DNA of 64,000 bases from Nitrospinaceae bacterium (GCA_029261405.1 JAJDBK010000045.1:54805-118804), one strand, 5' to 3'. Positions 7,941 to 16,555 are shown, counted from the first letter of the stretch. A program made the numbers and translations. Notes: generated by a model not told the origin, from the sequence alone.

Positions 7941-9025
7941 TTATTTGTTGCTGTCGAGGTAGTCTTCAAGTCGCTTGATATGCGCTTCCATTCCTCTCGC
8001 ATTTTGTTGCGGCCCGTTTTTCGCATAAAAAACTCTTGCCCGAGTAGCCGCCTCAATCGCCTCCCGAACCTTTCCAACGTCAGAAATGGCTTTACCTAAA
8101 TTGGCCAAAGTAAGGCTTAAGTGGTCCTGGGTCTCCGCCCAATCTAATGGCATAGCGTCACTGGTACGAACTTCAAGAGCGGACCGGTACGCTGTTACCG
8201 CCTCTTCAAGACGGGCGGTCTCCTCTTCCCGTCCTCCAAGAGTACTCAAGACGTTTCCCAGATTGTTCTGGGTTTCGGGTAAGAATCCTTTGGTCGCTCT
8301 GAAAGATTAGTTTTTCCCAACTCAATCGCTGTCAGCAGTGACTCCCTCTCCCCATGCCTCTCCCCATGTCTGAAAAGTGCATTAGCACGCCTGTCGCGCA
8401 TATAAAAACGGAAACCCTCCTCATCCGCTAGGGCTCGAGTCAAAGCCCTGTCAAAATGGTCCGCCGCAACTTTGTAAGCCAGTCGTGTTATCGCGGACTC
8501 CCCCTGCTCCACAGCAAGCCGAGCGGCGGCCATAGCTCGTTTCCCTGCGGCTTGCTTTGCATCTTCTGCAAGTTTCATCGCCTGTTCAGCGGCCAGGGCT
8601 TCTTTCTCTTCCGCTTCCTTGAGTAACCGCTCGCCATTTTTGGTGTCGCCATCCTCTAACGCTTTTCGCGCTTTCTCGATCAATACCCCGATTTCAGGAT
8701 CGTCGGATTCAAGGGTAGAGAGACGGTCCATCTGTTCGACATACCGTTTGGCGATATCGATCATTGTCTCCACAAGTTTCTCCGGCGGAACCTTTTCAAT
8801 TCTGATGGTTGCAAAAAAAGCGGTCAGAGCGGCATCGGTGATAGTGTGTTTTTCAGTCAGTTCGAGGAACTGCTCCCGCTTTTCCAGAAGTTTCAGGAGG
8901 GCTTCTTCCGAAAGTCCGTTCTGGATGCTGATAGGTGAATCGGTGATGTTTTTTGCCGTTACCCCACCAGAGGCCCCGGTGATCGTGGTCACGGTGGATG
9001 GTGGCTCTTTGCCTGATCTTGACAA
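7941..9025 (-). pseudogene. TPR-repeat protein broken by a frameshift
   Basis: Two frames join into one protein. The upstream part (9025-8246, TTG start) has a charged coiled coil (EKEALAAEQAMKLAEDAKQA) and a TPR-like stretch ending RPKDSYP. It then leaves frame near 8270-8280. The downstream frame continues exactly where the repeat should, with TQNNLGNVLSTLG, and runs to 7941 through AMPLDWAETQDHLSL and NLGKAI. These are the kinesin-light-chain-like TPRs common in bacteria. The ETWAM-type residues expected between the parts are missing, so a small deletion rather than one slipped base is likely. In-frame residues upstream of the TTG (TVIVCFAILVYFL) would form a membrane anchor but have no ATG or GTG, so the N-terminus may be damaged too. 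Confidence 0.7.
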
Positions 9026-9061
9026 GAAATAGACTAATATTGCGAAGCAAACAATGACAGT

Positions 9062-9154
9062 TTAATAAATAGGATCGAGACTGTAAAAGTATGCGATAAC
9101 CTCTTTGAAAGCTTCCGCCAAGGCATCGTCAACTTCTTCAAGAAATTTGTCCAC
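9062..9154 (-). CDS. Possible 30-residue acidic peptide
   Basis: A GTG at 9154 opens a short frame starting MDKFLEEVDDALAEAF and ending DPIY. It has a GGGG ribosome-like site 8-10 bases upstream and protein-like amphipathic composition. Its TAA directly abuts the hydrophobic leader codons of the frameshifted TPR gene. It could be a small protein or an N-terminal relic of that gene. I recognise no family. Support is weak. Confidence 0.25.
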   Translation of the reverse strand: MDKFLEEVDDALAEAFKEVIAYFYSLDPIY

Positions 9155-9297
9155 TGGAATATCCCCAAAGCAAAGACGGCATTATACACCAAGTATGGAT
9201 AAATCCGCACACTTGGAGCGAATCTAATTGGTTGTGATATAATCTCCCTCATTTCGTAGTCTCTTCTTCAAAACCAACTAATTAACGCGGAATTATC

Positions 9298-10068
9298 ATG
9301 CTGTTTTTCACTGTCGCGCTCCTCTTTTTCCTGGCCGTGATGATGCTTACGACCGATATATGGGAAGAGGTCAACAGGAGTCTTCCAAAATTTGCCCATT
9401 CGGCTATTATCGGGCTGATCCTTATTCTGCTGGTTGTTGTTGCAAGCTCTCTTGCCACAAAAAAAGTGAAGGATAAAGAGGTCGATCCCATTCTTTACTC
9501 AAGCGCCTCCACGCCCGTCACCGAAAAAAGTGAGACCACTCAACCTGAAGACGATTTTATCCTCCCCACTATTACCGAAAACCCCTCCGCCACTCTCCTC
9601 ATACACAAGTACGCCACTGTCGCGGTAGACTCCATGGAGGTGCGGACCGAACCCGGATTCGATCAGCCGGTACTCGACGAACTACCCATGGGTGAAAAAC
9701 TGCTCGTTATCGAAAAGAGAGGGGAATGGGTAAGTCTGATTTTCCGTGAGAACAAGCAAGGATGGGCGCCAGAATCTTTAGCGCTGTTCTCCGAAGAATC
9801 TGTAGAGACCGATTCTGAAGAACCTCAAGTATCTGAACCGCATAAGGACAGGTTAGCCAAAGTCGCCGTCGATCTGCTGAATGTGAGAAGCGGACCCGCA
9901 TTAACCGAACCTGTTCTCGAAACCCTTTCACAAGGTGAGAGTGTCCTTGTGCGCAGAAAAGAGGGGGATTGGGTCGGCTTGGTATTTCATGGCGCCAAAC
10001 AGGGGTGGGTTTTGGAAAAATACCTCGAATTTTTTGACGGTGAAGAAGATGCTGAGCTTGCCGACTGA
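9298..10068 (+). CDS. Membrane protein with two bacterial SH3 domains
   Basis: 256 residues. Hydrophobic segments at about 1-18 and 37-57 form a membrane hairpin. After a linker come two SH3b domains (about 105-160 and 195-250) with the usual signatures: VDSMEVRTEPGFDQPVL then GEWVSLIF and GWAPESL; and VDLLNVRSGPALTEPVL then GDWVGLVF and GWVLEKYL. Such domains often bind peptidoglycan peptides, and here they would face the periplasm. No catalytic domain is attached. It stands alone between the broken TPR gene and a non-coding stretch. Confidence 0.8.
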   Translation: MLFFTVALLFFLAVMMLTTDIWEEVNRSLPKFAHSAIIGLILILLVVVASSLATKKVKDKEVDPILYSSASTPVTEKSETTQPEDDFILPTITENPSATLLIHKYATVAVDSMEVRTEPGFDQPVLDELPMGEKLLVIEKRGEWVSLIFRENKQGWAPESLALFSEESVETDSEEPQVSEPHKDRLAKVAVDLLNVRSGPALTEPVLETLSQGESVLVRRKEGDWVGLVFHGAKQGWVLEKYLEFFDGEEDAELAD

Positions 10069-10389
10069 AAATAAACCTCCAACCCCTCCACTGTTACATA
10101 TCGCTACACTACGTTTATTGTCCATAACGTCTGATAGTCAAAACAGCACAATCGGGTAATGCCTTTACCAGAGAAGATATATTCGACTCCAACCTACTTT
10201 GCAAGCTTTCTGTTTCCTTGAAAATCCCTCATAAATATGATCCATAAAAATTACTACTGCCTGCATTCCAGGTTTGCAGATACGTCAAATTTTCGGAGTT
10301 AAAATCGGGAAAGTCTTGCAACGGCGCGAATATTGCTACCGATCCCTGCCGAGTGAGGACGATCAGTTAAACACGCAAAGGTCATAACC

Positions 10390-10554
10390 ATGGATAATGA
10401 AAACAGCGCCACAAAACATTATTGCCAGCCAGACTATAAAAAGTCGGCCTGCAACGGACAACCCACACCGGAGGTTAGCCAGGCGGCATTGGCTACTGCG
10501 GCGAAATTGCTGGGGCTAAGTTGCCCGGTAAATAACGACAAACGAAAACAGTAA
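10390..10554 (+). CDS. Small hypothetical protein, 54 residues
   Basis: The ATG at 10390 has AAAGG about 9 bases upstream and the frame runs to a TAA at 10554. The product starts MDNENSATKHYCQPDYKKSA and contains a helix LATAAKLLGLSCPVNN; three Cys are spread along it. It converges on the microcompartment operon, which ends 16 bp away on the other strand. I recognise no family. The 320 bp before it (10069-10389) show no gene I can support. Confidence 0.35.
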   Translation: MDNENSATKHYCQPDYKKSACNGQPTPEVSQAALATAAKLLGLSCPVNNDKRKQ

Positions 10555-10569
10555 TGCGCTAACTCTCCG

Positions 10570-11382
10570 TTAATCGCGGTTCTTTGCGCCCACAGCCAGA
10601 CTGACTTCTTCTACCACCATCGCCATGATCCGCTCTTCGGACATTTTTACCGGCGGTTCCGGCGGTTCGATTCCCGGTACGGCGCAGGTGGAATGTTTTC
10701 CGCATGCGTTGCAGTTATTGCAGGTCTCGATTTTTTTTCGGGGCCAACCCTGACCATCTCCAATTTTCTGAAGCCGTTCCACCTGCGTCGGTGACAGTGG
10801 TGTGATGGTTCCCAGCTGCCTTGCGTGGTATGTGATCTCCGCCACATGCTCCATCCGCTCCAACGTGTTGTACGCGTCAAAAATGTCCACGCCAACGGTA
10901 ACAGATCCGTGACGCTCCAGGATAACAGCGTTGTAGTCGCCGATATGTTTCCGTATCGAAGCGGGAACCTCATCCGTGGAGGGGGGCGCATACGATGCCG
11001 TCGGGATCGAGCCTAACGTAAATACAACCTCCGGCAGAAGACATTTAGCCAGCGTGATACCAGCCAACGAAAAGGCGATGCACATGGTGGGATGAGCGTG
11101 CACCACGGCGTTGATATCGGGTCGTTCCTTATAACAGGTCAGGTGCATCATCATCTCACTGGAAGGTTTTCCGGCGCCCGATAAAGTCTTGCCATCAAGA
11201 TCAACAATCACAAAATCCCGTTCCGTCATGTACCCCTTATGGATGCCGGAGGGGGTAATCAAAACCTTATGCCCACCAAGACGGACCGAGACGTTGCCAT
11301 CGGTGGAGCTGATCCAGCCTCGTGAATGGATTCGTTTGCAGATCTCCACGATCTCCTTGCGGTGTTGCGATTCAGTTTTCAT
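10570..11382 (-). CDS. Class II aldolase of the microcompartment, with Cys cluster and encapsulation-like tail
   Basis: 270 residues. Residues 1-200 match the class II aldolase/adducin family (FucA-like): TDGNVSVR, LITPSGIHKG, Glu76, HAHP at 95-98 and ERHG at 156-159, giving the zinc ligands His95, His97 and His158 and the acid Glu76. It should cleave a ketose 1-phosphate such as fuculose or rhamnulose 1-phosphate to DHAP and lactaldehyde; the actual substrate is not shown by sequence. Two extra parts follow: Cys221, Cys224, Cys227 and Cys233 (CNNCNACGKHSTC), and an amphipathic helix at about 248-265 that looks like an encapsulation peptide. It is the last gene of the operon and overlaps the next gene upstream by 4 bp. 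Confidence 0.85.
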   Translation of the reverse strand: MKTESQHRKEIVEICKRIHSRGWISSTDGNVSVRLGGHKVLITPSGIHKGYMTERDFVIVDLDGKTLSGAGKPSSEMMMHLTCYKERPDINAVVHAHPTMCIAFSLAGITLAKCLLPEVVFTLGSIPTASYAPPSTDEVPASIRKHIGDYNAVILERHGSVTVGVDIFDAYNTLERMEHVAEITYHARQLGTITPLSPTQVERLQKIGDGQGWPRKKIETCNNCNACGKHSTCAVPGIEPPEPPVKMSEERIMAMVVEEVSLAVGAKNRD

Positions 11383-11654
11383 TCGTTCCCCCTCTCTACC
11401 CGGTCAACGATCCCCTCTATGACAGAATGGACCGGAGCCGTCTGATCGTCAAAATGCTGGCGGGCGGCGTTACCTTCCACCGCCACCAGAACAGTATCCC
11501 CCGGCCCCGCCTGTACGAAATCGACCGACAGAAATGTTTCGCCATCCGGTTCAAGATTTTCATCAAGCGGTTGTACAATCATGATTTTACGCCCTTCGTA
11601 GACCGGGTGTTTTATCGTGGACTGCACGTTCCCTATCACCTTTGCGAGTTTCAT
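11379..11654 (-). CDS. BMC pentameric vertex protein (EutN/CcmL family), copy 1
   Basis: 91 residues with the EutN/CcmL pattern: MKLAKVIGNVQSTIKHPVYE, then KIMIVQPLD, VDFVQAGPGDTVLVAVEG and a C-terminal VIEGIVDRVE. Pentamers of this family cap the vertices of icosahedral microcompartment shells. It overlaps both neighbours by 4 bp (ATGA-type junctions), showing tight coupling in the operon. It differs clearly from the other two vertex proteins in the locus. Confidence 0.9.
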   Translation of the reverse strand: MKLAKVIGNVQSTIKHPVYEGRKIMIVQPLDENLEPDGETFLSVDFVQAGPGDTVLVAVEGNAARQHFDDQTAPVHSVIEGIVDRVERGNE

Positions 11655-11923
11655 TTGTTTTCCACATTCACAGAATCTATGATCGCCACAACACCAGCGT
11701 CCACCGGTGTGAAACTTGTGTCGAGAGCCAGAGCCCCCTCCCTGCCGGTAACATAAGCGACCAGGTCACCTTCGCCCGACTGGAGCGGGTCGGCGAGTAC
11801 GAGCTGTTTACCTTTAGCTTTCCCATCGTGATCCACAGGTTGTGCGATGAGAAGTTTCACGCCGGTTAACGCCTCATGTTTTATTGTGGCGACCACTCTT
11901 CCGGTTATTCTTGCCAGGCGCAT
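11651..11923 (-). CDS. BMC pentameric vertex protein (EutN/CcmL family), copy 2
   Basis: 90 residues: MRLARITGRVVATIKHEAL, KLLIAQPVDHDGKAKG, VLADPLQSGEGDLVAYVTG and VDAGVVAIIDSVNVE. It has the full-length EutN/CcmL fold with the usual glycine-rich turn before the pore strand. It sits between copy 1 and the PduT-like shell protein, with a 4-bp overlap to copy 1. Different vertex paralogues in one locus probably form distinct or mixed pentamers. Confidence 0.9.
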   Translation of the reverse strand: MRLARITGRVVATIKHEALTGVKLLIAQPVDHDGKAKGKQLVLADPLQSGEGDLVAYVTGREGALALDTSFTPVDAGVVAIIDSVNVENK

Positions 11924-11925
11924 GA

Positions 11926-12483
11926 TTATAAAAGTTTAAGGTTAATGTCTGGATGCGGGTTCGGGATTATTTCACTGCAGACCAGCGTTCCCAACTCTTC
12001 GATAATATCCACACCCGCCTCAACAGCCGCTGTCAGTTCGTGTAACTCGCCAGTTAATGTGTAGAACGATTTTCCGCCGAGACCGTTTGCCATACGAAGT
12101 TCGATCAACGTCACGTTAGCCATTTTTACAGCCGCGTCAGCGGAGAGGATCACCGATGCGACGGTAAAAATCTCCACCACTCCGAGAGAGTCTATCTCCG
12201 ACACATCAACGCACGATTCCATCACCGGGATCAACTGCTCGTGCGCGTTCGGCAGAAAAAGATCGTCGATCACCATCTCCGCTCCGATAACAATGCCCTG
12301 CTTGTACGACTCTTCCACGGCGGCTGTTTCACCCGCTATCAGAATCATATATTTGCCGGGACAGATCGTGCGGGCTTCAAGTAACCTGACCGGCGCCTTT
12401 TTCACCATCTCGTCGGCTGTCTTGATACCTCTGGCTATGGAACGCAGTTCGATCAGGGCGACCGCAGGTTCGTTGTAGTTCAT
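11926..12483 (-). CDS. Tandem-domain BMC shell protein, PduT-like, with pore cysteine
   Basis: 185 residues with two BMC domains (about 5-90 and 98-180), the size of PduT. Domain 1 holds TICPGKYMILIAG, so Cys41 sits in the place of the PduT pore cysteine (SKTICPGKF in PduT) that coordinates a [4Fe-4S] cluster at the trimer axis. Domain 2 has VGVVEIF-like and MANGLGGKSFYTLTGEL, ending IIPNPHPDINLKLL. By analogy it lets electrons cross the shell and docks the PduS-like protein encoded next to it, with which it overlaps by 4 bp. The cluster is inferred from the motif. Confidence 0.88.
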   Translation of the reverse strand: MNYNEPAVALIELRSIARGIKTADEMVKKAPVRLLEARTICPGKYMILIAGETAAVEESYKQGIVIGAEMVIDDLFLPNAHEQLIPVMESCVDVSEIDSLGVVEIFTVASVILSADAAVKMANVTLIELRMANGLGGKSFYTLTGELHELTAAVEAGVDIIEELGTLVCSEIIPNPHPDINLKLL

Positions 12484-13820
12484 CTTCCGTTTCTCTCTAT
12501 GGTGACGCTTTTTTCCAATACCGATGTGACCGTACCTGTTATCGACGCATGGTAGATCGCGCCCATGGAGCCTTCAGGGATTTTTCCGATAAGATCACCT
12601 CGCGCCACCTTTGCGCCAATAACAACCACAGGCTTTGCAGGAGCGCCGATATGAGTATCGAGCTTGATAACAACTTTGGAAACAGACCACGGATTCGGGT
12701 CTAACTCCGGGCGTATGTCGTACTCTGAAAGTCCGAGCCTTGTTACCAGCCGACTTACCGGAGTTCCCCGCATCGACCTCATCTGATCCGGCTCAAGCTC
12801 GCTCCTGTTGTGCGGATTTTTTATCCCCGCGTCTTTTAATTTACGTTTAAATTCGCGAAAAAAGACCCGTGGTGAAAGCGCCATGGGACAGGCAAATAGG
12901 TCACACACTCCGCACTCACAACAGAGCCAGGCTGAGGTTATGGTTTTTGTATCGAGATCCCGGTCATAGTTTATGACCCGCATGATCTTGTGTGGCTCTA
13001 TGGCGTGGCCCTGAAGGTATCGGGGGCAGTAGTCGGTGCAATACCTGCAAACTTCACAGGCAGATTTCCCTAGTCTTATTTCTGTTGTCAGTTTTCTCGA
13101 CAGGCGACGGACGTGACTATGATCTTTCGGCAGGATAAAAAGGCCACCCATGGTCTTCGTGGTAACTTCCGCAGGGTCGGTTCCGATCCTCCCCATCATC
13201 GGCCCGTTTATCAGAAAAACGTAGTCGTCCATCTTCGGCCCGAGCTTCGGAACAATTTCGGAGAATGGGGTTCCGATTGGGATATCGGCGATCAGAGGTT
13301 TTTCCACAGCTCCGCCAAGGGTAACGAGTCTTGATGTAACCGGTCTGCCGTTTAACGCCTCGTTCACCTGAGCCAACGTGCCAACATTCATCACCATCGC
13401 GCCTATCATCAGGGGGATTCCACCTTCAGGCACAATGCGCCCTGTAGCCTCAAAGAGCAGAAACTGCTCGTCACCAGCAGGGTAGACGTTTGGAAGCTCA
13501 AGGATTTCAATATTTTCGTTCGGCTTGATAGCTGACTTAAAAGCTGTGATCGCCGCTTTGTATTTCCCTTTTACACCGATTACCGAACGTACTTGCGCCC
13601 CTCTCTTTTCAGATATGGAATGGGTCACTCTTCGCAGTCCCGCGACTATATCGCCTGCGCGGTTCTCCATGATCGACTGGTCGCCGTAGAGGAGCGGCTC
13701 GCACTCCGCGCCGTTAACGATGACCGTATCGACCTCACCGGCGAGTTTCACATGGGTCGGGAAACCTGCCCCCCCCGCTCCGATCACTCCCGCCTCCATC
13801 ACCTTTTGAACAAGAGTCAT
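12480..13820 (-). CDS. PduS/RnfC-like flavin and Fe-S electron-transfer protein
   Basis: About 446 residues from the ATG at 13820; a longer frame to 13853 overlaps the upstream gene and is less likely. It begins with GVIGAGGAGFPTHVKL, the nucleotide/FMN loop of the RnfC/PduS/NQO1 family, and then NGAECEPLLYGDQ. Two Fe-S motifs follow, CEVCRYCTDYCPR and CCECGVCDLFACP, for two [4Fe-4S] clusters. The C-terminal 90 residues are a barrel-sandwich region as in PduS. In propanediol compartments PduS reduces cobalamin and binds PduT; no B12 enzyme is in this locus, so here it more likely re-oxidises NADH or passes electrons through the shell. The start shares TAATG with the dehydrogenase stop. Confidence 0.85.
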   Translation of the reverse strand: MTLVQKVMEAGVIGAGGAGFPTHVKLAGEVDTVIVNGAECEPLLYGDQSIMENRAGDIVAGLRRVTHSISEKRGAQVRSVIGVKGKYKAAITAFKSAIKPNENIEILELPNVYPAGDEQFLLFEATGRIVPEGGIPLMIGAMVMNVGTLAQVNEALNGRPVTSRLVTLGGAVEKPLIADIPIGTPFSEIVPKLGPKMDDYVFLINGPMMGRIGTDPAEVTTKTMGGLFILPKDHSHVRRLSRKLTTEIRLGKSACEVCRYCTDYCPRYLQGHAIEPHKIMRVINYDRDLDTKTITSAWLCCECGVCDLFACPMALSPRVFFREFKRKLKDAGIKNPHNRSELEPDQMRSMRGTPVSRLVTRLGLSEYDIRPELDPNPWSVSKVVIKLDTHIGAPAKPVVVIGAKVARGDLIGKIPEGSMGAIYHASITGTVTSVLEKSVTIERNGR

Positions 13821-15256
13821 TAAACGATCCGAAACCGGTCCTTCATTACACAACGCCGCTCTCTTGTGAAGTGCTTTGCGGTGGTCAACCCCTCGCCTGT
13901 GGGGCTTGCGATGGTAAAGGAGGTATGCCCTTCACCCCCCGCGCCTAACCCGGCGAAACTTGGCCCGTTCTTGACGAAGATCGATGTGTCGCAGACCCTT
14001 GCCATCTTCGACAGATTGTCGATATTGGTCGAGTGCATCGTTGCGGTGTGCCGGAAACCATGCTCCACCTTGAGCGCAAGTTCAATCGCCTCATCGACGT
14101 TCTTCACCCGCACCAGAGGTATGACAGGCATCAACTGCTCCAGGGCGACGAACGGATGGTCGCGGTCCACTTCGCAGAATACGAGTCTTACGTTCTCTTT
14201 TGCGTCGAGGCCGATGGCCCTCAGGATTTTCCACGCGTCTTTGCCGACCCACGCTTTGTTTGGCATTCCATGAACACCGGGGGCAGGGGCTTTGTCGATA
14301 ATGAGCTTCTCCATCTTCCGTATCTGGACCGGATTTAACTCAAAAGCCCCATTTTTTTTCATCTCCTGTTTTAACGCATCCGCCACCTCATCAACGCAGA
14401 TGATCTCTTTTTCGACCACACACACTATGTTGTTGTCGAACGATGCGCCATCCACAATATGCTTGGCGGCTTCTGAGATGTTGGCTGTCTCGTCAACAAT
14501 AGCCGGAGGGTTGCCGGGACCGGCGGCAATCACCTTTTTACCCGATAACATCGCCTGATTCACTACAGCCGGACCACCTGTCACTACCAGCAGTCGCACA
14601 CCCGGATGTTTCATAAGGTCTTGCGCCGACTGAATTGTAGGGCTGGCAACCGCTGTCAAAAGATTCGGGGGGCCACCTGCTCTGACTATCGCCTCGTTCA
14701 AAGCTCCGATAACATAAGCCGTAACCGACTTTGCCGTCGGGTGGGCGTTGAAAACCACCGTATTGCCACCCGCTATCATTCCGATGGCGTTGCAGACTAC
14801 CGTCTCGGTAGGGTTGGTACACGGGGTAATAGAGCCGATGACACCGTAAGGCGCCCGCTCCATCAAGGTTATTCCGTTATCACCTGTAAAAGCGGTCGCC
14901 TGCAAAACCTCGGTACCCGGTGTTCCCGTGGCGGCCAGCCTGTTTTTGATAATTTTGTCTTCCACCCGGCCCATGCCGGTCTCCTCCACCGCCAGCTCCG
15001 AGAGCGCGCGAGCGGAATCGACTACAAACTTTCGCATTGAGGTTATCATGCGGGCTCGGTCTTTTAACGAGTGGCTCGCCAAAGCCTGAAACGCTACGGT
15101 AGCGGCGTTTACCGCTTCATCCACCGTGGCAAACATGCCCGACCCGGTTGATGTTGGTTCAGCCTGTTTTGGCGCTTCGTTACCGGTGTTTAACCGGGCC
15201 ACCACCCGTTCCACTATCCGACCGATCTGATCCTTGTCGAGATTAACTCCGCTCAT
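13820..15256 (-). CDS. CoA-acylating aldehyde dehydrogenase (PduP/EutE type) of the microcompartment
   Basis: 478 residues. Residues 5-22 (NLDKDQIGRIVERVVARL) form an amphipathic helix like the encapsulation peptides that bind shell proteins; a Pro/Thr-rich linker follows. The catalytic domain has APYGVIGSITPCTNPTET, TGGPAVVNQAMLSGK, AGPGNPPAIVDETA and SFDNNIVCVVEKE with catalytic Cys279. It should turn an aldehyde plus CoA and NAD+ into acyl-CoA and NADH; with the aldolase the natural substrate would be lactaldehyde or a similar short aldehyde. The phosphotransacylase normally paired with it is not in the locus. Confidence 0.93.
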   Translation of the reverse strand: MSGVNLDKDQIGRIVERVVARLNTGNEAPKQAEPTSTGSGMFATVDEAVNAATVAFQALASHSLKDRARMITSMRKFVVDSARALSELAVEETGMGRVEDKIIKNRLAATGTPGTEVLQATAFTGDNGITLMERAPYGVIGSITPCTNPTETVVCNAIGMIAGGNTVVFNAHPTAKSVTAYVIGALNEAIVRAGGPPNLLTAVASPTIQSAQDLMKHPGVRLLVVTGGPAVVNQAMLSGKKVIAAGPGNPPAIVDETANISEAAKHIVDGASFDNNIVCVVEKEIICVDEVADALKQEMKKNGAFELNPVQIRKMEKLIIDKAPAPGVHGMPNKAWVGKDAWKILRAIGLDAKENVRLVFCEVDRDHPFVALEQLMPVIPLVRVKNVDEAIELALKVEHGFRHTATMHSTNIDNLSKMARVCDTSIFVKNGPSFAGLGAGGEGHTSFTIASPTGEGLTTAKHFTRERRCVMKDRFRIV

Positions 15257-15268
15257 CTTCCTTCACCT

Positions 15269-15583
15269 CTACACATCGGCTGTATCGACCGACTCGTATT
15301 TCGAGAAGACCGTCTTACCGCCGACATCCCAAGTGTCCACCACCGCCATGATGATGGCGTCCACCGGTCGGTTGTTCGTAATATCGGTCTGCCGGGCTGA
15401 GGAGCCTGTGGCGTATAACACCATCTCCCCCAGACCCGCGCCGACGGAATCAGCCGCCACGACATAACCGCCCGCCCTCTTCCCGTCCGCATCAAAATTG
15501 CCTACGATCAGGAGTTTTAAACCGACTAACGACTCACTCTTCTGTGTCGAAACAACAGTCCCGATCACCTTTCCGAAGAGCAT
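15269..15583 (-). CDS. BMC pentameric vertex protein (EutN/CcmL family), copy 3
   Basis: 104 residues, the longest of the three vertex proteins: [71 protein letters not shown], then an extra 15-residue tail [13 protein letters not shown]. It lies between the BMC-H gene (4 bp away) and the aldehyde dehydrogenase (12 bp away). The SSARQT and NRPVD motifs are typical of CcmL/EutN relatives. Confidence 0.92.
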   Translation of the reverse strand: MLFGKVIGTVVSTQKSESLVGLKLLIVGNFDADGKRAGGYVVAADSVGAGLGEMVLYATGSSARQTDITNNRPVDAIIMAVVDTWDVGGKTVFSKYESVDTADV

Positions 15584-15586
15584 GAT

Positions 15587-15880
15587 CTACTCCGCCGCTG
15601 GCGCTTTTCTGCCCAGAGGAAGGGCCAGATCAATATTGCTGTGCGGGCGCGGAATCACATGGACAGAGACAAGCTCTCCCACCTTCTCGGCGGCTCTCGA
15701 ACCGGCTTCGGTAGCCGCTTTTACCGCCGCCACGTCACCACGCACTATCGATGTGACGTAACCGCCACCGATTTTCTCATACCCTACCAGCTCTACCTTG
15801 GCGGCTTTGAGCATGGCGTCAGAAGCCTCAACCATGCCGACAAAACCTTTCGTCTCAATCATTCCGAGAGCGTCTCCCAT
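15587..15880 (-). CDS. BMC-H hexameric shell protein (PduA/EutM-like)
   Basis: 97 residues with one BMC domain: [20 protein letters not shown], then [20 protein letters not shown] and [13 protein letters not shown]. The pore loop reads KIGGGYV where PduA has KIGSGLV, so the pore-lining residues differ from the canonical propanediol type. It is the only hexamer-forming shell protein in the locus, so it should form most of the facets. It is 4 bp from vertex copy 3. Confidence 0.95.
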   Translation of the reverse strand: MGDALGMIETKGFVGMVEASDAMLKAAKVELVGYEKIGGGYVTSIVRGDVAAVKAATEAGSRAAEKVGELVSVHVIPRPHSNIDLALPLGRKAPAAE

Positions 15881-15910
15881 TTTCCTTATCTCCTCTATAT
15901 GTATCTGTTG

Positions 15911-16540
15911 TTATTTCTTTTTCTTCAGTTCTTGTCCGGTGATATTCTCTATCGCCTGTACCGCCGCCTCCTGGGCCGAATCTATCTCCGCCTCCGGGCC
16001 AGACATGTAGAGCCTGCCGAAAGCGCCGTAGGGGCGTACTTCAATAAGTTTTACGTTGGCGGCCTTCTCCGCTTCATTGGCCGCATAGATAACGTATCCG
16101 GCTGGTTCGGTCTCCATTATAAAAAGCGACTCCCCCGGAAGTATCATCGACCCGCTTTTGTTCCGGTTGATAAGCTGGCACTGGTACGCTTCCATGGAAC
16201 GGATAATCTGGTTGGCGACGATGTTCGGTTTTACCCTGTCTTTCTCCTCAAGCTCCAGAAAATCGAGGATCGCCTGTCCGGCGCTTATCACCTCTCCCTT
16301 GTCATGCTCATGCACTTCCAGCAGACCGAACGCCCTTTCTACTATCTGTACCGCAGGTTGTACCTTTGTAGCCTTTAACGCAACATCGGTTACCCGGTTG
16401 ATAGCCAGACCGGGCGCAATCTCCACAAATAATGACGCCACCCCCGGCACCGGCAGAAAACCCCGGGCCGTGGAACCGATATAAGAGGCCAACTGGTCCT
16501 GCAGGGAGTCGAGAAATATAAATGTCCTGAGCTGTATCAT
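15911..16540 (-). CDS. Tandem-domain BMC shell protein (BMC-T), second type
   Basis: 209 residues with two BMC domains. The first (about 20-95) is divergent: [20 protein letters not shown] and [20 protein letters not shown]. The second (about 115-200) has [38 protein letters not shown] and [13 protein letters not shown] tail ends it. No pore cysteine is seen, unlike the PduT-like protein. Gated trimers of this sort (CsoS1D, EutL, PduB types) are thought to let larger molecules through. It is the first structural gene after the regulator. Confidence 0.85.
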   Translation of the reverse strand: MIQLRTFIFLDSLQDQLASYIGSTARGFLPVPGVASLFVEIAPGLAINRVTDVALKATKVQPAVQIVERAFGLLEVHEHDKGEVISAGQAILDFLELEEKDRVKPNIVANQIIRSMEAYQCQLINRNKSGSMILPGESLFIMETEPAGYVIYAANEAEKAANVKLIEVRPYGAFGRLYMSGPEAEIDSAQEAAVQAIENITGQELKKKK

Positions 16541-16555
16541 TGTTAATCCTTTTAC

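Noticed and set aside
15641..16378. A 245-codon plus-strand frame across the BMC-H and BMC-T genes
   Set aside because: It runs antisense to two clearly identified shell genes and has no recognisable features.
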